DNA from: Desulfosporosinus lacus DSM 15449
GTDB lineage: Bacteria; Bacillota; Desulfitobacteriia; Desulfitobacteriales; Desulfitobacteriaceae
Assembly: GCF_900129935.1 (NCBI RefSeq)
Contig: NZ_FQXJ01000012.1
Location: 92,700 to 156,699 of the forward strand
Direction: 5' to 3'
Length of the DNA stretch: 64,000 nt
Positions 63,394-64,000 of the stretch are shown here, in pieces. The notes below the pieces were generated by a model. It worked only from the letters and a program-made list of their open reading frames with translations, was not told the origin of the DNA and did no database searches. How positions within the stretch are numbered: the stretch's first letter is position 1; each line of letters begins with the position of its first letter. The position numbers and the translations under genes were made by a program.

Positions 63394-63422
63394 TTGACAG
63401 AACAAGCTAAAGGATGTATTCT
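63394..63422 (+). promoter_or_regulatory. rRNA operon promoter, upstream copy
   Basis: TTGACA (63394-63399), 17-base spacer, TATTCT (63417-63422). An A/T-rich stretch (AAATTTAAAATAATA) precedes it, as expected of an UP element. Confidence 0.75.
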
Positions 63423-63511
63423 AACAAAGCGCCAAAACGACGCACAATGACTGAATAGCTACGGGGGTAAAACCTTCGAACCTTTCAATAAGAAACAATA
63501 CAAATTAGCTA

Positions 63512-63540
63512 TTGACAACGCAAGTTGAAGATGCTAAGAT
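63512..63540 (+). promoter_or_regulatory. rRNA operon promoter, downstream copy
   Basis: TTGACA (63512-63517), 17-base spacer, TAAGAT (63535-63540). It lies 118 bases after the first promoter, the tandem layout usual for rrn operons. Confidence 0.78.
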
Positions 63541-63569
63541 ACAACTCTGGCCTTAAACAGCCAAAGAAA

Positions 63570-63630
63570 ATGATGGTCTTTGAAAACTAAACAACAAGGA
63601 CAGCCAATGAGAGAAACTCGCAAGAGTTTC
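63570..63630 (+). promoter_or_regulatory. rRNA leader: boxA-like sequence and hairpin
   Basis: GGTCTTTGAAAACTAAACAAC (about 63572-63592) resembles the boxA/leader sequence before Firmicute 16S genes, and GAAACTC-GCAA-GAGTTTC (63613-63630) forms a tetraloop hairpin. Confidence 0.55.
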
Positions 63631-63677
63631 AAAAGAATCATGAGCGAATCATCTTCTTCATTGAAGTGAGATAACTT

Positions 63678-64000
<323 letters not shown>

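Overview
The window looks like chromosome of an anaerobic, spore-former-type Firmicute of the Peptococcaceae (Desulfosporosinus/Desulfitobacterium-like). The basis is the 5' part of a 16S rRNA gene at the right end, low to moderate GC, strong AGGAGG-type ribosome binding sites with frequent TTG/GTG starts, a T-box leader, a ydaO-type c-di-AMP riboswitch, CWB2 wall-binding repeats and a sigma-54 activator driving a CoA-ester operon. The genus is an inference from the 16S fragment and gene content only.

Layout. (1) 1-13.2 kb: a surface-glycan locus on the + strand. An acyl carrier protein (cut by the window edge), a ketoacyl-type reductase, an acyl-adenylate ligase and a phosphopantetheinyl transferase sit among a Wzy-like polymerase, a GT2 glycosyltransferase, a Wzx-like flippase and a complete route to a dTDP-amino-deoxysugar (RfbA, RfbB, 2,3-dehydratase, 3-ketoreductase, 4-aminotransferase, NeuD/PglD-like acyltransferase). 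The simplest reading is a glycan carrying an N-acylated 4-amino-2,4,6-trideoxyhexose, with the acyl group possibly built on the dedicated carrier protein. (2) 13.3-15.2 kb: an FtsX/LolD-type ABC exporter. (3) 15.2-22 kb, mostly - strand: a secreted subtilase, a group II intron 3'-end relic, a frameshifted ADP-ribosyltransferase-like gene, a c-di-AMP-riboswitch-controlled LysM-G5-NlpC/P60 hydrolase, PlsC, and an unrecognised four-gene membrane-protein operon. (4) 22-27.5 kb: a HxlR regulator with a C-terminal extension, an orphan molybdopterin oxidoreductase, and a sigma factor/anti-sigma pair. (5) 27.8-34.5 kb: a CBS-PAS-AAA+-Fis activator and, behind a -24/-12 promoter, CoA-transferase, thiolase and acyl-CoA dehydrogenase. 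(6) 35-41.6 kb: a two-component system with a secreted protein, gamma-carbonic anhydrase, DMT transporter, MnmM, and glutathione peroxidase with OhrR. (7) 41.6-49.3 kb: tRNA-Trp T-box and trpBA, then a ribose-type sugar ABC transporter with a FGGY kinase. (8) 49.7-55 kb: a MacAB-like exporter and uppP. (9) 55.4-62.4 kb: two very large secreted proteins. One is a metallophosphatase-PHP-cohesin-dockerin enzyme and the next a cohesin protein with three CWB2 wall anchors. (10) 62.4-64 kb: a deleted IS1182-type element, a duplicated piece of the uppP 3' end, tandem rRNA promoters and the start of 16S rRNA.

The most unusual items are the cohesin/dockerin wall-anchored phosphoesterase pair, the ADP-ribosyltransferase-like gene whose frame is broken by one base beside a hairpin that covers its own start site, the acyl-carrier-protein-linked aminosugar locus, and the unrecognised membrane operon whose main protein contains an internal duplication. 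Start codons were moved from the longest possible one wherever a Shine-Dalgarno sequence argued for it.
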